From Bacteroidales bacterium UBA3856 (GTDB lineage Bacteria > Bacteroidota > Bacteroidia > Bacteroidales > UBA932), in the NCBI GenBank assembly GCA_002392525.1, contig DGHE01000114.1, positions 8,978 to 16,366 of the forward strand: a stretch of 7,389 nucleotides of DNA, given 5' to 3'. The notes below the pieces were generated by a model. The model was not told the origin of the DNA. It did not search any database and saw only the letters and a program-made list of their open reading frames with translations. The position numbers and the translations under genes were made by a program. The stretch's first letter is position 1. Every line of letters starts with the position of its first letter. Below, in pieces: positions 1 to 6,910 of this stretch.

Positions 1-1187
1 GCTCCTGCACCATGAAGTACAACCCAAAGATCAACGAAGAGGTGTGTGCCCTGCCCGGTTTTGCCGGTCTGCATCCCCTCATGCCCGCTCGCCTTACACA
101 AGGTGCCTGCAAAGTGTATGAGGCTATGAATGCAGCACTTGCAGAGATTACCGGAATGCATACTTTCACTTTCGAACCCTGCGCCGGCGCACATGGTGAG
201 CTCACGGGCCTCATGCTCATGCGTACCTATCACATGCTGCGCGGAGACCTCAAGCGCACCAAGGTCATCGTACCGGACAGCGCCCATGGCACCAACCCGG
301 CATCGGCCGCCGTCTGCGGCCTCGAGGTTGTTGAAGTGAAGTCCCTGGAGAACGGCCGCATCGACGTTGAAGCACTTAAGCCTTTGCTGAACGATGAGAT
401 CGCCGGTATCATGATGACCAATCCCAACACCCTGGGCCTGTTCGAGACCCAGATTCTGGAGATTGCCTCCCTGGTACACGGCTGCGGTGGCCTTCTGTAC
501 TACGACGGCGCCAACATGAACCCCATGCTGGGTGTCGTACGTCCCGGAGACATGGGCTTTGACATCATGCACCTGAACCTGCACAAGACCTTCTCCACGC
601 CGCACGGCGGAGGCGGTCCCGGCAGCGGCCCGGTGGGCATGACCGAAGAAGTGGCCAAGGGCCTCTCTCAAATCAAGGTGTCCGGTTTCCACGGCAACTT
701 CGGCGTCATCCTCCGCGCCTATGCCTATATCCTTTCCATCGGCAAGGAACATCTGAAGGAAGTGGGTCAGTACTCGGTACTTAGCGCAAACTATATCAAG
801 GAATGCCTGAAGGATGTATACAAGCTCCCCATCGAAGGTGTATGCAAGCACGAATTCGTGTTTGACGGCCTCATCAATGACGGCGGCCACGACGACGTGC
901 ATGGCGCCACCACCCTGGATGTGGCCAAGCGCCTCCTGGACTACGGCTTCCACGCTCCCACCATCTACTTCCCGCTCCTGTTCCACCAGTCTCTCATGAT
1001 CGAGCCCACGGAAACCGAGAGCAAGGAAACCATCGATGCCTTTATCGATGTCATGCACAAGATTGCCGCCGAGGCCGCCGAGGATCCTACGCTTCTCCAG
1101 AGCGCCCCGCACAACACCGTAATCTCGCGCCCCGACGAAACCACCGCCGCCCGTAACCCCATTCTCAAGTACTGGGATACGCTCTAA
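1..1187 (+). CDS. gcvPB: Glycine dehydrogenase (decarboxylating) subunit 2, GcvPB, 5' truncated by window edge
   Basis: This is the PLP-binding half of the P-protein of the glycine cleavage system, a cytoplasmic complex. It decarboxylates glycine and passes the aminomethyl group to the lipoyl arm of the H-protein. The reading frame is open to the window edge. The codons before the ATG at 12 read S-C-T, giving SCTMKYNPK, a conserved internal motif of GcvPB, so that ATG is internal and roughly 90 N-terminal residues lie outside the window. Counting from that internal Met, I see PCAGAHGELTGL near 57, DSAHGTNPASA near 90, YYDGANMNP near 164 and the PLP-lysine motif NLHKTFSTPHGGGGPG with the Schiff-base Lys at residue 192. 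The STPHGGGGPG form is typical of the separate PB subunit rather than the C-terminal half of fused GcvP. That suggests a gcvPA gene upstream, which is not visible. The frame ends in TAA and a strong terminator follows. Confidence 0.96.
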   Translation, partial: SCTMKYNPKINEEVCALPGFAGLHPLMPARLTQGACKVYEAMNAALAEITGMHTFTFEPCAGAHGELTGLMLMRTYHMLRGDLKRTKVIVPDSAHGTNPASAAVCGLEVVEVKSLENGRIDVEALKPLLNDEIAGIMMTNPNTLGLFETQILEIASLVHGCGGLLYYDGANMNPMLGVVRPGDMGFDIMHLNLHKTFSTPHGGGGPGSGPVGMTEEVAKGLSQIKVSGFHGNFGVILRAYAYILSIGKEHLKEVGQYSVLSANYIKECLKDVYKLPIEGVCKHEFVFDGLINDGGHDDVHGATTLDVAKRLLDYGFHAPTIYFPLLFHQSLMIEPTETESKETIDAFIDVMHKIAAEAAEDPTLLQSAPHNTVISRPDETTAARNPILKYWDTL

Positions 1188-1214
1188 TCGGCGAACCACA
1201 CCTAATCCGCTGTC

Positions 1215-1280
1215 TATCAGCGTTCTAATTTTTTCTCTTTAGGCCGAACAGCCTAAAGAGATTTTTTTAGAACGCTGGTA
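1215..1280 (+). terminator. Intrinsic terminator of gcvPB nested inside a second inverted repeat
   Basis: An inner 10-bp perfect stem, CTCTTTAGGC (1235-1244) with GCCTAAAGAG (1251-1260), closes a 6-base loop CGAACA. It is followed by A and seven T's (1262-1268), the classic form of a rho-independent terminator for the plus strand. Outside it is a second pair of arms: 1215-1228 pairs with 1267-1280 over 14 positions, 13 Watson-Crick and one G·T, with AGCGTTCTAA/TTAGAACGCT as the perfect core. The arms are separated from the inner stem by six T's on one side and ATTTTT on the other. On the minus strand the tracts become A's, so I expect termination in the plus direction only. It lies 28 bases after the gcvPB stop and before the obg promoter. 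Confidence 0.85.
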
Positions 1281-1314
1281 ATCAGCAGTTTACGACTAGT
1301 TCGCAAAAGAGGCC

Positions 1315-1346
1315 TTTCGGCAAATCGAAGAAAATCGTTAACTTTG
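1315..1346 (+). promoter_or_regulatory. Bacteroidota-type promoter for obg
   Basis: TAACTTTG at 1339-1346 matches the Bacteroidota -7 consensus TAnnTTTG exactly. TTTC at 1315-1318, 20 bases upstream, is a one-mismatch candidate for the -33 TTTG element. Transcription would start around 1351-1354, leaving a leader of only about 12-15 bases (A-rich, GAAAAGATT) before the obg ATG. There is no Shine-Dalgarno sequence, as is usual in this phylum. The position just downstream of the gcvPB terminator fits an independent obg transcription unit. Confidence 0.62.
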
Positions 1347-1365
1347 CATCTCAACTGAAAAGATT

Positions 1366-2358
1366 ATGGCAGAATCCAACTTCATAGACTACGTACGCAT
1401 CTTCTGCGCCAGCGGCCATGGCGGTGCTGGCAGTGCCCACCTGCACAGGGCCAAATACGTTCCCAAGGGCGGTCCCGACGGCGGTGATGGCGGCCGGGGC
1501 GGTCACATCATCCTCCGCGTGAATCCCCAGCTGTGGACCCTCATCCACCTGCGCTACCGCAAAGTTGTGCGCGCAGAGAACGGCGGCAACGGCGCCGAGG
1601 CCCTCAAGCGCGGCAAGAACGGGGCCGATATCATCCTGGAAGTACCCCAGGGCGTAGTAGTCAAGGATGCCGAGACCGAGGAAGTGATTACCGAGCTCGT
1701 GGAGCCCGGGCAGGAGTACATCCTGTGCCAGGGCGGCCGAGGCGGTTGGGGCAACGATCACTTCAAGTCTCCCACCAACCAGACGCCCCGCTACGCCCAG
1801 CCCGGTGAGGAAGGCGTGGAAGGCTGGTTCATCCTGGAGCTCAAAGTGCTGGCCGATGTAGGCCTCGTAGGCTTCCCCAACGCCGGAAAGAGCACCCTCC
1901 TCGCCGCCATCACATCGGCCAAACCCAAGATTGCCAATTACGCCTTCACCACGCTGGAGCCCAATCTGGGCATCGTGCGCTACTACGACGACCGTTCCTT
2001 CGTGATGGCCGATATCCCCGGCATCATCGAGGGTGCGCACGAGGGCAAGGGCATCGGCATGCGCTTCCTGCGTCACATCGAGCGCAATTCCGTGCTGCTT
2101 TTTATGGTGGCAGCCGACGAGCCGGACGTTACCAAGGGCTACAAGGTGCTCCTCAATGAACTGGAGGAATACAATCCCGAACTCCTGGTGAAAGACCGTG
2201 TTCTGGCCATCACCAAAACCGACCTCGTGGATGACAAGCAAATTGCCAAAATAGAGAAAAAACTGCCCAAGGACCTCCCGCACGTCTTTATCTCGTCGGT
2301 AGCCCAGACAGGTCTTAACGAACTCAAGGAAGAACTATGGAAGGCATTGAACAGATAG
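1366..2358 (+). CDS. obg: GTPase Obg (CgtA), ribosome-assembly and stress GTPase
   Basis: Obg is an essential cytoplasmic GTPase that binds the large ribosomal subunit and links its maturation to growth and stringent-response signals. The 330-residue protein is full length for an Obg without the C-terminal OCT domain. The N-terminal glycine-rich Obg fold covers about 1-160, with [12 protein letters not shown] near 35-46 and GGRGGWGN near 123-130. The G domain follows: G1 GFPNAGKS at 169-176, G2 Thr pair at 195-196, G3 DIPG at 216-219, G4 TKTD at 283-286 (TKxD in place of the usual NKxD) and G5 SSV at 310-312. The start is fixed by [13 protein letters not shown], the usual Obg beginning, and by the promoter about 20 bases upstream. 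Its last 22 bases overlap the next gene in another frame, so the two are probably cotranscribed and translationally coupled. Confidence 0.97.
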   Translation: MAESNFIDYVRIFCASGHGGAGSAHLHRAKYVPKGGPDGGDGGRGGHIILRVNPQLWTLIHLRYRKVVRAENGGNGAEALKRGKNGADIILEVPQGVVVKDAETEEVITELVEPGQEYILCQGGRGGWGNDHFKSPTNQTPRYAQPGEEGVEGWFILELKVLADVGLVGFPNAGKSTLLAAITSAKPKIANYAFTTLEPNLGIVRYYDDRSFVMADIPGIIEGAHEGKGIGMRFLRHIERNSVLLFMVAADEPDVTKGYKVLLNELEEYNPELLVKDRVLAITKTDLVDDKQIAKIEKKLPKDLPHVFISSVAQTGLNELKEELWKALNR

Positions 2359-2918
2359 ACAAGGTTATTACACTTTGGCTCAACAACTTATCTCCCGTGT
2401 GGATGGACTCTTTCTGGGCCATGATGTCTCACGTGGAATTCTGGTTTCCCTTCTATGGCCTCTTCATGGTATACGCCCTCTGGAAACTGGGCTGGAAGAA
2501 AGGCCTTGCCGTCATTGTCTCCATCATCCTCACGGTTGTATTCATAGACCAGTTTGCCAACCTGGTGAAAGCCGGCGTGAGCCGCCTCCGCCCGTGCTAC
2601 GACGTCTGGATGAACAGTAACGGCCTGCGTCTTCCCTACGGCATGTATGAATTCAACAAGTTCGGCTTCTTCAGCGCGCATGCCGGCAACAGCGCAGGCT
2701 TTGCCACGGTTTCCTACCTGGGGCTCAAATGGAACAAACCCCAGAGCGATTTCCGCATCTGGGGCTGGTTTATCTTTATCTGGGCGGCCTGCATGAGCAT
2801 CAGCCGCGTCATGATGGGCGCCCATTTTCTGGGAGACATCACCGTAGGCTTCCTCGTAGGACTTGGAATAGGCTACGCCTGTGCCTGTCTGTGCCGGAAG
2901 GTTACAGAGAAGCTATAA
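2337..2918 (+). CDS. PAP2-family membrane phosphatase (lipid or undecaprenyl-pyrophosphate phosphatase-like)
   Basis: This 193-residue integral membrane protein belongs to the PAP2/PgpB acid phosphatase family, which removes phosphate from lipid phosphates such as undecaprenyl pyrophosphate, phosphatidylglycerol phosphate or lipid A. All three catalytic motifs are intact: K-x6-RP with K78, R85 and P86; the PSGH-type motif as FSAH with S113 and H115; and SRxxxGxHxxxD with S156, R157, H163 and D167. Hydrophobic segments lie near 33-50, 54-76, 118-130, 141-160 and 168-186. The start at 2337 lies inside the end of obg (22-bp overlap) and gives [17 protein letters not shown], a normal beginning for Bacteroidota PAP2 proteins; the next Met would cut into this segment. 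Substrate cannot be told from sequence. A role in recycling the undecaprenyl carrier would fit murF next door, but that is inference. The 3' end overlaps murF tail to tail. Confidence 0.92.
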   Translation: MEGIEQIDKVITLWLNNLSPVWMDSFWAMMSHVEFWFPFYGLFMVYALWKLGWKKGLAVIVSIILTVVFIDQFANLVKAGVSRLRPCYDVWMNSNGLRLPYGMYEFNKFGFFSAHAGNSAGFATVSYLGLKWNKPQSDFRIWGWFIFIWAACMSISRVMMGAHFLGDITVGFLVGLGIGYACACLCRKVTEKL

Positions 2919-4170
2919 CTTTTTCCATCCGGGTTCCGCGCGATCCTTTCACCAGAACGGTATAGCCCTCCAGCGGATTCTCACAGAGATAGGCCGCCAG
3001 CTCGTCGGAGGTGGCAAAGCAGCGGATGCCGGTTCCCTCGGCCGCTTTTGTAAATTCCTCTCCAACAAGGAAAGCGTCTGCGCCCTTCAGGCGTTCTACC
3101 ACCTTCTTGTGTTCGGAGGCGGCATCGGCTCCCAGTTCACGCATGTCTCCAAGCAGCGCCACCTTTTTCCCCTGGGCCAGCGCCAGGTTGTCCAGCGCCA
3201 CTGCCATGGAAGAAGGATTGGCATTGTAAGCATCCACAATTACCGTATTTTTCTGTGTCTTAAGCAGTTGAGAACGGTTATTGGAAGGAATATATGAAGC
3301 AATGGCGTCCCTGGCATCGGCCTCGGGGACCTGGAAGAACCAGCCAATTTTCAGTGCTGCCAGGATATTGTAGGCATTGTAGGCACCCACAAGATGCGTC
3401 TCCAGAACGGCACCGTCGGGCAGTTGCAGGCGAAGGAACGGTTCACTGGCCGATGACGGCAGAACCGTCACCCCCTCAAGACCGTACGGAATCATGGCCA
3501 GATCCCGCTCCCAGAGCATTTCCTGCAGGGTTTCGTCATCGGCGTTGGCAAAGGCCACGCCGTCATGCGCCTTGAGGTAGTCGTAAAGTTGCCCTTTGGC
3601 GTACTTCACACCTTCGAAACTGCCAAAACCCAGCAGATGCGCCTTCCCCACATTGGTAATAAGGCCGTGCGTAGGCTGGGCGACAGCCAGGAGCGGCTTG
3701 AGGTCGTCCGGATGGCTCGCACCCATTTCAATGATGGCAATCTCGGTATCACCGTTGATTCTTAGGACAGACAGCGGCACGCCGATGTCATTGTTCAGAT
3801 TGCCCTCGGTGGCCGTCACTTTGTATTTGGCACCCAGGACTGTGCGAATCATCTCTTTGGTGGTAGTTTTTCCGTTGGTGCCGGTAAGGCCGATGACCGG
3901 AATATCGAACTGCTGCCGGTGATAGGCCGCCAGCTGCTGCAGCGCCTTCAGCGTATCCGGCACTTTGATGAGCCGGGGATCGGAAGCTTCCAACGTGTCG
4001 CTGACCACGGCATAGGAAGCGCCGGCCTCCAGGGCCTGCAGCGCGAAAGCGTTGCCGTCAAAGTTTTCTCCTTTCAAGGCTACGAACAACTGGCCTTTAT
4101 GGATGGTGCGGGTGTCGGTGGTAAGACCGGAGCACTGCTGGTATATCTTGTATAAGTCTTTGATTTCCAT
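2902..4170 (-). CDS. murF: UDP-N-acetylmuramoyl-tripeptide--D-alanyl-D-alanine ligase MurF
   Basis: MurF carries out the last cytoplasmic step of peptidoglycan precursor synthesis, the ATP-dependent addition of D-Ala-D-Ala to UDP-MurNAc-tripeptide. The 422-residue length is normal for the family. The N-terminal domain shows TTDTRTIHKGQLFVAL at 17-32. The central ATP-binding domain has the P-loop TGTNGKTT at 96-103, TEGNLNNDIGVP at 121-132, EMGASHP at 149-155, NVGKAHL at 173-179 and AKGQLYD at 191-197, whose K192 is probably the carbamylated lysine. The C-terminal domain has RSQLL at 299-303, DAYNANPSSM at 313-322, GDMRELG at 341-347 and VKGSRGTRME at 407-416. It is the last gene of the tgt operon, 42 bases after dut, and its ribosome-binding region lies in a hairpin repeat. 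Its stop codon lies inside the 3' end of the converging PAP2 gene. Confidence 0.97.
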   Translation of the reverse strand: MEIKDLYKIYQQCSGLTTDTRTIHKGQLFVALKGENFDGNAFALQALEAGASYAVVSDTLEASDPRLIKVPDTLKALQQLAAYHRQQFDIPVIGLTGTNGKTTTKEMIRTVLGAKYKVTATEGNLNNDIGVPLSVLRINGDTEIAIIEMGASHPDDLKPLLAVAQPTHGLITNVGKAHLLGFGSFEGVKYAKGQLYDYLKAHDGVAFANADDETLQEMLWERDLAMIPYGLEGVTVLPSSASEPFLRLQLPDGAVLETHLVGAYNAYNILAALKIGWFFQVPEADARDAIASYIPSNNRSQLLKTQKNTVIVDAYNANPSSMAVALDNLALAQGKKVALLGDMRELGADAASEHKKVVERLKGADAFLVGEEFTKAAEGTGIRCFATSDELAAYLCENPLEGYTVLVKGSRGTRMEKVIASL

Positions 4171-4172
4171 AG

Positions 4173-4193
4173 ATTCTTCGCTTCGCTCAGAAT
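4173..4193 (-). repeat. Short structured palindromic repeat (HSERSEES-type) at the murF translation start
   Basis: On the minus strand this 21-base unit is exactly symmetric: ATTCT, GA, GC, GAA, GC, GA, AGAAT. ATTCT/AGAAT form a 5-bp stem, GA/GA can form tandem sheared G·A pairs, and the core GCGAAGC is the well-known exceptionally stable GAA-loop mini-hairpin. From memory, the same sequence, which translates as HSERSEES in one frame, recurs in many Bacteroidota genomes and metagenome-derived proteins, so I read it as one copy of a dispersed repeat. It ends two bases before the murF ATG and occurs once in this window. Confidence 0.6.
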
Positions 4194-4212
4194 GACAAAA
4201 AAGGCCTGGAGA

Positions 4213-4647
4213 CTATCGGCCGGTTGAGCCAAAACCGCCGGCTCCGCGCTGGGTGTCGTCCAGCTCTTCCACCGGCTCCCATTCTACCTGCTCATGACGG
4301 GCAACCACCATCTGCGCGATACGCTCCCCCGGCTCAATGGTAAACGGCTCATCCGACAGGTTTATGAGGAGGCACTTGAGCTCTCCCCGGTAATCGGCAT
4401 CCACGGTACCGGGCGAATTGAGGACGGTGATGCCATGCTTCAGGGCCAGTCCACTGCGGGGACGCACCTGCGCCTCATAACCGGCAGGAAGGGCAATGAA
4501 AAGACCCGTGGGGATGAGCGCACGGCCCAGCGGCTGCAGCACCACGGGCTGCTCCAGATTCGCTTTGAGATCCACTCCGGCCGACAGCGGAGTAGCATAC
4601 GCCGGGCACGGATACGGAGAATGGTTAACAATCTTAACTTTAATCAT
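4213..4647 (-). CDS. dut: Deoxyuridine 5'-triphosphate nucleotidohydrolase (dUTPase)
   Basis: Dut hydrolyses dUTP to dUMP and pyrophosphate, keeping uracil out of DNA and supplying dUMP for thymidylate synthesis. It is normally a homotrimer. The 144-residue protein is of standard size and has all five trimeric dUTPase motifs: AGVDLKA at 23-29; [11 protein letters not shown] at 62-72; [13 protein letters not shown] at 77-89 with the catalytic Asp at 83; [10 protein letters not shown] at 106-115; and the glycine-rich C-terminal arm [10 protein letters not shown] at 134-143. I chose the ATG at 4647, not the upstream in-frame ATG at 4707. It gives the usual MIKVKIVN beginning and forms a 4-base ATGA overlap with the stop of the permease gene; the extra 20 residues of the longer form have no dUTPase character. 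It is the third gene of the tgt operon. Confidence 0.97.
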   Translation of the reverse strand: MIKVKIVNHSPYPCPAYATPLSAGVDLKANLEQPVVLQPLGRALIPTGLFIALPAGYEAQVRPRSGLALKHGITVLNSPGTVDADYRGELKCLLINLSDEPFTIEPGERIAQMVVARHEQVEWEPVEELDDTQRGAGGFGSTGR

Positions 4648-5726
4648 TTGGGAGCTTTTATATACAGTACAACTGCAATAATGGCATAGAGTACGTTGGG
4701 CAGCCATACGGCCACCTGCGCCGGCAAGGTGTCTGTAATCACAAACATCTCACTGAACTGCATGAAGAGGATATAGGAGAAACCCAGCGCAGTACCGGCT
4801 GCCAGGTTCATGCCCATGCCTCCCCTCTTCTTCTTGGTACACAGCGACAGGCCGATGATGGTTAGGATGAAGGCCGATATGGGCAGCGAGAAACGGTTGT
4901 GCTTCTCGATAAGACTCATGTTAACGGACGCATCTCCACGTGATATTTGAGTGCGGATGAGCTGGTTGAGTTCCCGCTGGTTGAGCTGCTGGATGGTGTA
5001 GCGGTTGCGGAAAAAGTCGTCCCGGGTCATGCTGAAAACCGTATCCAGCTGGCGGCCGGAACGGATGTGGTCCTGAAGACCCTCGTCAAAGTCCCGGATA
5101 AAGTAGTTGCGCAGCTTCCACACGCCAGAAACGGTGTCGTACTGGGCGCTCTCGGCCGAGAGCTTGGAATGCATGCGTCCGCCGTGCAAATCCTCCATGG
5201 TAAAGTTGTAGGCCGTATTATTATAGGCACTGAAGCTCTCGAAATACACAAAGACGTCGTTCTCCAGCTTGTAGTGCATGTCGTGCCCCATCTTCACCTT
5301 GCGGTAGGGGTTGTATTTCTGCTCGAACTCAACGCGCGTGGCATTGGCCCGCGGCAGGATCCACATGCCGGCTACCAGCGAGATGACGGCGACCACAGCG
5401 GCCGACAGGATGTAGGGGCGCACGATGCGGTGGTAACTGATACCGGAAGAGAGCATAGCCACCACTTCCGAGTCCTGGGTCATCTTGGACGTGAAGAAAA
5501 TGACCGTGAGGAACACGAACATCGGGGAGTACTGGTTCAAGAAGTACGGCACGAAGTTCATGTAGTAGTCAAAGGCAATTTCCTTGAGAGGAACGCTCCT
5601 GCGCACGAAATCGTCAATCTTCTCACTGATGTCGAAGATGATGATGAGGACGGCAAGAAACAGCAGCGACATGAAGAATGTCACCATGAACTTGCGGATG
5701 ATGTACCAGTCCAGCCGTTTGATCAT
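4644..5726 (-). CDS. LptF/LptG (YjgP/YjgQ) family permease of the LPS export complex
   Basis: LptF and LptG are the inner-membrane subunits of the LptB2FG ABC transporter, which extracts lipopolysaccharide and passes it to LptC and LptA for transport to the outer membrane. The 360-residue protein has the family layout: three membrane segments (about 13-31, 55-79, 101-124), a periplasmic domain of about 150 residues (126-275), then three more segments (about 278-296, 305-328, 336-356). The family-typical cytoplasmic segment [13 protein letters not shown] is at 85-97, after TM2, and the short basic KKKRGG loop at 298-303 joins TM4 and TM5. Sequence alone does not tell LptF from LptG here. The start codon overlaps the tgt stop as ATGA, and the stop overlaps the dut start the same way, so tight cotranslation is likely. 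Confidence 0.9.
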   Translation of the reverse strand: MIKRLDWYIIRKFMVTFFMSLLFLAVLIIIFDISEKIDDFVRRSVPLKEIAFDYYMNFVPYFLNQYSPMFVFLTVIFFTSKMTQDSEVVAMLSSGISYHRIVRPYILSAAVVAVISLVAGMWILPRANATRVEFEQKYNPYRKVKMGHDMHYKLENDVFVYFESFSAYNNTAYNFTMEDLHGGRMHSKLSAESAQYDTVSGVWKLRNYFIRDFDEGLQDHIRSGRQLDTVFSMTRDDFFRNRYTIQQLNQRELNQLIRTQISRGDASVNMSLIEKHNRFSLPISAFILTIIGLSLCTKKKRGGMGMNLAAGTALGFSYILFMQFSEMFVITDTLPAQVAVWLPNVLYAIIAVVLYIKAPK

Positions 5727-6865
5727 AGGCGCTGCATGAGTCTCACGGCCACGGCGTTTTTCCAGGAGAGGAAATCGCCGGCCACAATGTGTTCGCGGGC
5801 CACCCGCACGAGGTCCAGGTAGAATGCCAGGTTATGCTCCGACGCCACCATGGCGGCAAACATTTCCTTGGCGATGAAAAGGTGGTGGATATAGGCCCGG
5901 GTGTAATAGCTGTCCACGAAAGAAGTTCCCAGCGGGTCCAGCGGGGAAAAGTCGTCGGTCCACTTTGCGTTTCTCATGTTCATGATGCCGTCCCATGTAA
6001 AAAGCATGCCATTGCGCCCGTTCCGGGTGGGCATGACGCAGTCGAACATGTCGATGCCGCGGGCAATGCCTTCCAGGATGTTGGCAGGCGTTCCTACGCC
6101 CATGAGGTAACGCGGTTTGTCCTCGGGCAGCAGCGGGCAGGTCACTTCCAGCATCTCGTACATCTTCTCCGTGGGCTCCCCTACGGCCAGTCCTCCCACG
6201 GCATAGCCGCCGCGGTTGTCGTTGTCCAGCGAGAGGGCATGCTCGACCGCCTGCTTCCGGAGCTCCGGATACACGCAGCCCTGGATAATGGGGAACATGG
6301 TCTGGCTGTAGCCGTACAGGGGCTCGGTCTCGTCAAAATGCCGGGCATAGCGCTCCAGCCATCCCTGCGTGAGTTTCAGGGACCTGGCCGCATAGCGGTA
6401 GTCGGCATCCCCGGGACAGCACTCGTCCAGGGCCATCACGATATCGGCCCCGATGATGCGCTGCGTATCCACGTTATTCTCCGGCGTAAAGATGTGCTTG
6501 CTGCCGTCGATGTGCGAGGAAAACCTGCATCCTTCCTCCGTGAGTTTACGGATGGGCGCCAGGGAAAAAACCTGGAAACCGCCGCTGTCCGTAAGGATGG
6601 GCTTGTCCCAGTGTTCGAACTTATGAAGGCCTCCGGCCTTGTAAAGCGTATCCAGGCCGGGGCGAAGGTACAGGTGATAGGTGTTTCCCAAGATGATCTG
6701 GGCCTTCACGTCTTCCCTGAGGTCACGGTGATACACGCCCTTGACGGAGCCCACGGTTCCGACAGGCATGAAAATAGGGGTAAGGATATCCCCATGGTCC
6801 GTGGAAAGGGCGCCCGCCCGGGCGGCCGACTCAGGATCCGTTGCTATGCGTTTGAAACGAGACAT
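5723..6865 (-). CDS. tgt: tRNA-guanine transglycosylase (queuosine biosynthesis), zinc cysteines absent
   Basis: Tgt exchanges guanine-34 of GUN-anticodon tRNAs (Asp, Asn, His, Tyr) for preQ1 on the way to queuosine. The 380-residue length is typical. Active-site residues are present: D93 in DSGGFQ, D147 in MALDEC, Q195 in IIQGC, GGLAVGE at 224-230 and the nucleophile D275 in MFDCVMPTR. C149 and V228 match the preQ1-selective bacterial form. The structural zinc site is missing: where CxCxxC is expected after PLDP, residues 313, 315 and 318 are G, S and D, while the fourth ligand His is kept as H344 in EHNLAFY. Surrounding residues align without gaps (PLDP before, YTRAYIHHL after), so this is substitution, not a frameshift. 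I recall other Bacteroidota Tgt proteins being similar. It is the first gene of the four-gene minus operon, with a promoter candidate just upstream. Confidence 0.96.
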   Translation of the reverse strand: MSRFKRIATDPESAARAGALSTDHGDILTPIFMPVGTVGSVKGVYHRDLREDVKAQIILGNTYHLYLRPGLDTLYKAGGLHKFEHWDKPILTDSGGFQVFSLAPIRKLTEEGCRFSSHIDGSKHIFTPENNVDTQRIIGADIVMALDECCPGDADYRYAARSLKLTQGWLERYARHFDETEPLYGYSQTMFPIIQGCVYPELRKQAVEHALSLDNDNRGGYAVGGLAVGEPTEKMYEMLEVTCPLLPEDKPRYLMGVGTPANILEGIARGIDMFDCVMPTRNGRNGMLFTWDGIMNMRNAKWTDDFSPLDPLGTSFVDSYYTRAYIHHLFIAKEMFAAMVASEHNLAFYLDLVRVAREHIVAGDFLSWKNAVAVRLMQRL

Positions 6866-6882
6866 CTATATAATTTAGCATA

Positions 6883-6890
6883 CAAAAATA
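6883..6890 (-). promoter_or_regulatory. Candidate -7 box for the tgt operon
   Basis: Read on the minus strand this is TATTTTTG, an exact match to the Bacteroidota TAnnTTTG -7 element, lying 17 bases before the tgt ATG. Transcription would start near 6876, leaving a very short AT-rich leader without a Shine-Dalgarno sequence. I see no convincing -33 TTTG at the right distance, so the assignment rests on the -7 box and its position. Confidence 0.48.
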
Positions 6891-6902
6891 CGGAAAAATT
6901 AT

Positions 6903-6910
6903 TACTTTTG
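6903..6910 (+). promoter_or_regulatory. Candidate -7 box for the nucleoside transporter gene
   Basis: TACTTTTG matches the Bacteroidota TAnnTTTG -7 element exactly. A start near 6916 would give a leader of about 28 bases, very A-rich (AGAAAAAACAATAACAC) and without a Shine-Dalgarno sequence, a usual form in this phylum. The expected -33 region (about 6880-6884) falls in the opposing tgt -7 box and has no clear TTTG. Confidence 0.52.

Noticed and set aside
1351..2283. Long (310-codon) open frame on the minus strand opposite obg
   Set aside because: It lies wholly opposite a clear Obg gene in GC-rich codons, shows no recognisable domain, and has the low-complexity His/Gly/Ala/Val look of an antisense frame.
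2388..2825. 145-codon minus-strand frame opposite the PAP2 gene
   Set aside because: The plus-strand frame has all three PAP2 motifs; the antisense product has no recognisable features.
2899..2930. Possible terminator at the end of the PAP2 gene (GTTA/TAAC stem then T5)
   Set aside because: Only four Watson-Crick pairs plus G·T and A-T pairs that use up the T-tract; not a convincing intrinsic terminator.
3294..3575. Short plus-strand frames opposite murF (also 2881-3297, 3596-3922, 3919-4155)
   Set aside because: All lie opposite the intact 422-residue MurF frame, which has every family motif in order; none has its own signals.
4197..4221. Possible weak terminator after dut (GGCC/GGCC stem then six T's on the minus strand)
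   Set aside because: The stem is only 4 bp with an 11-base loop that includes the dut stop codon. It is too weak to call, though partial termination before murF is possible.
4648..4707. N-terminal extension of dut from the in-frame ATG at 4707
   Set aside because: The added 20 residues overlap the end of the permease gene and do not look like dUTPase. The ATG at 4647 forms an ATGA stop-start overlap and gives the standard beginning.
4947..5822. 291-codon plus-strand frame opposite the LptF/G permease and the end of tgt
   Set aside because: It is a shadow of two well-supported genes, very rich in Val, His, Asp and Glu, with no motif and no promoter of its own.
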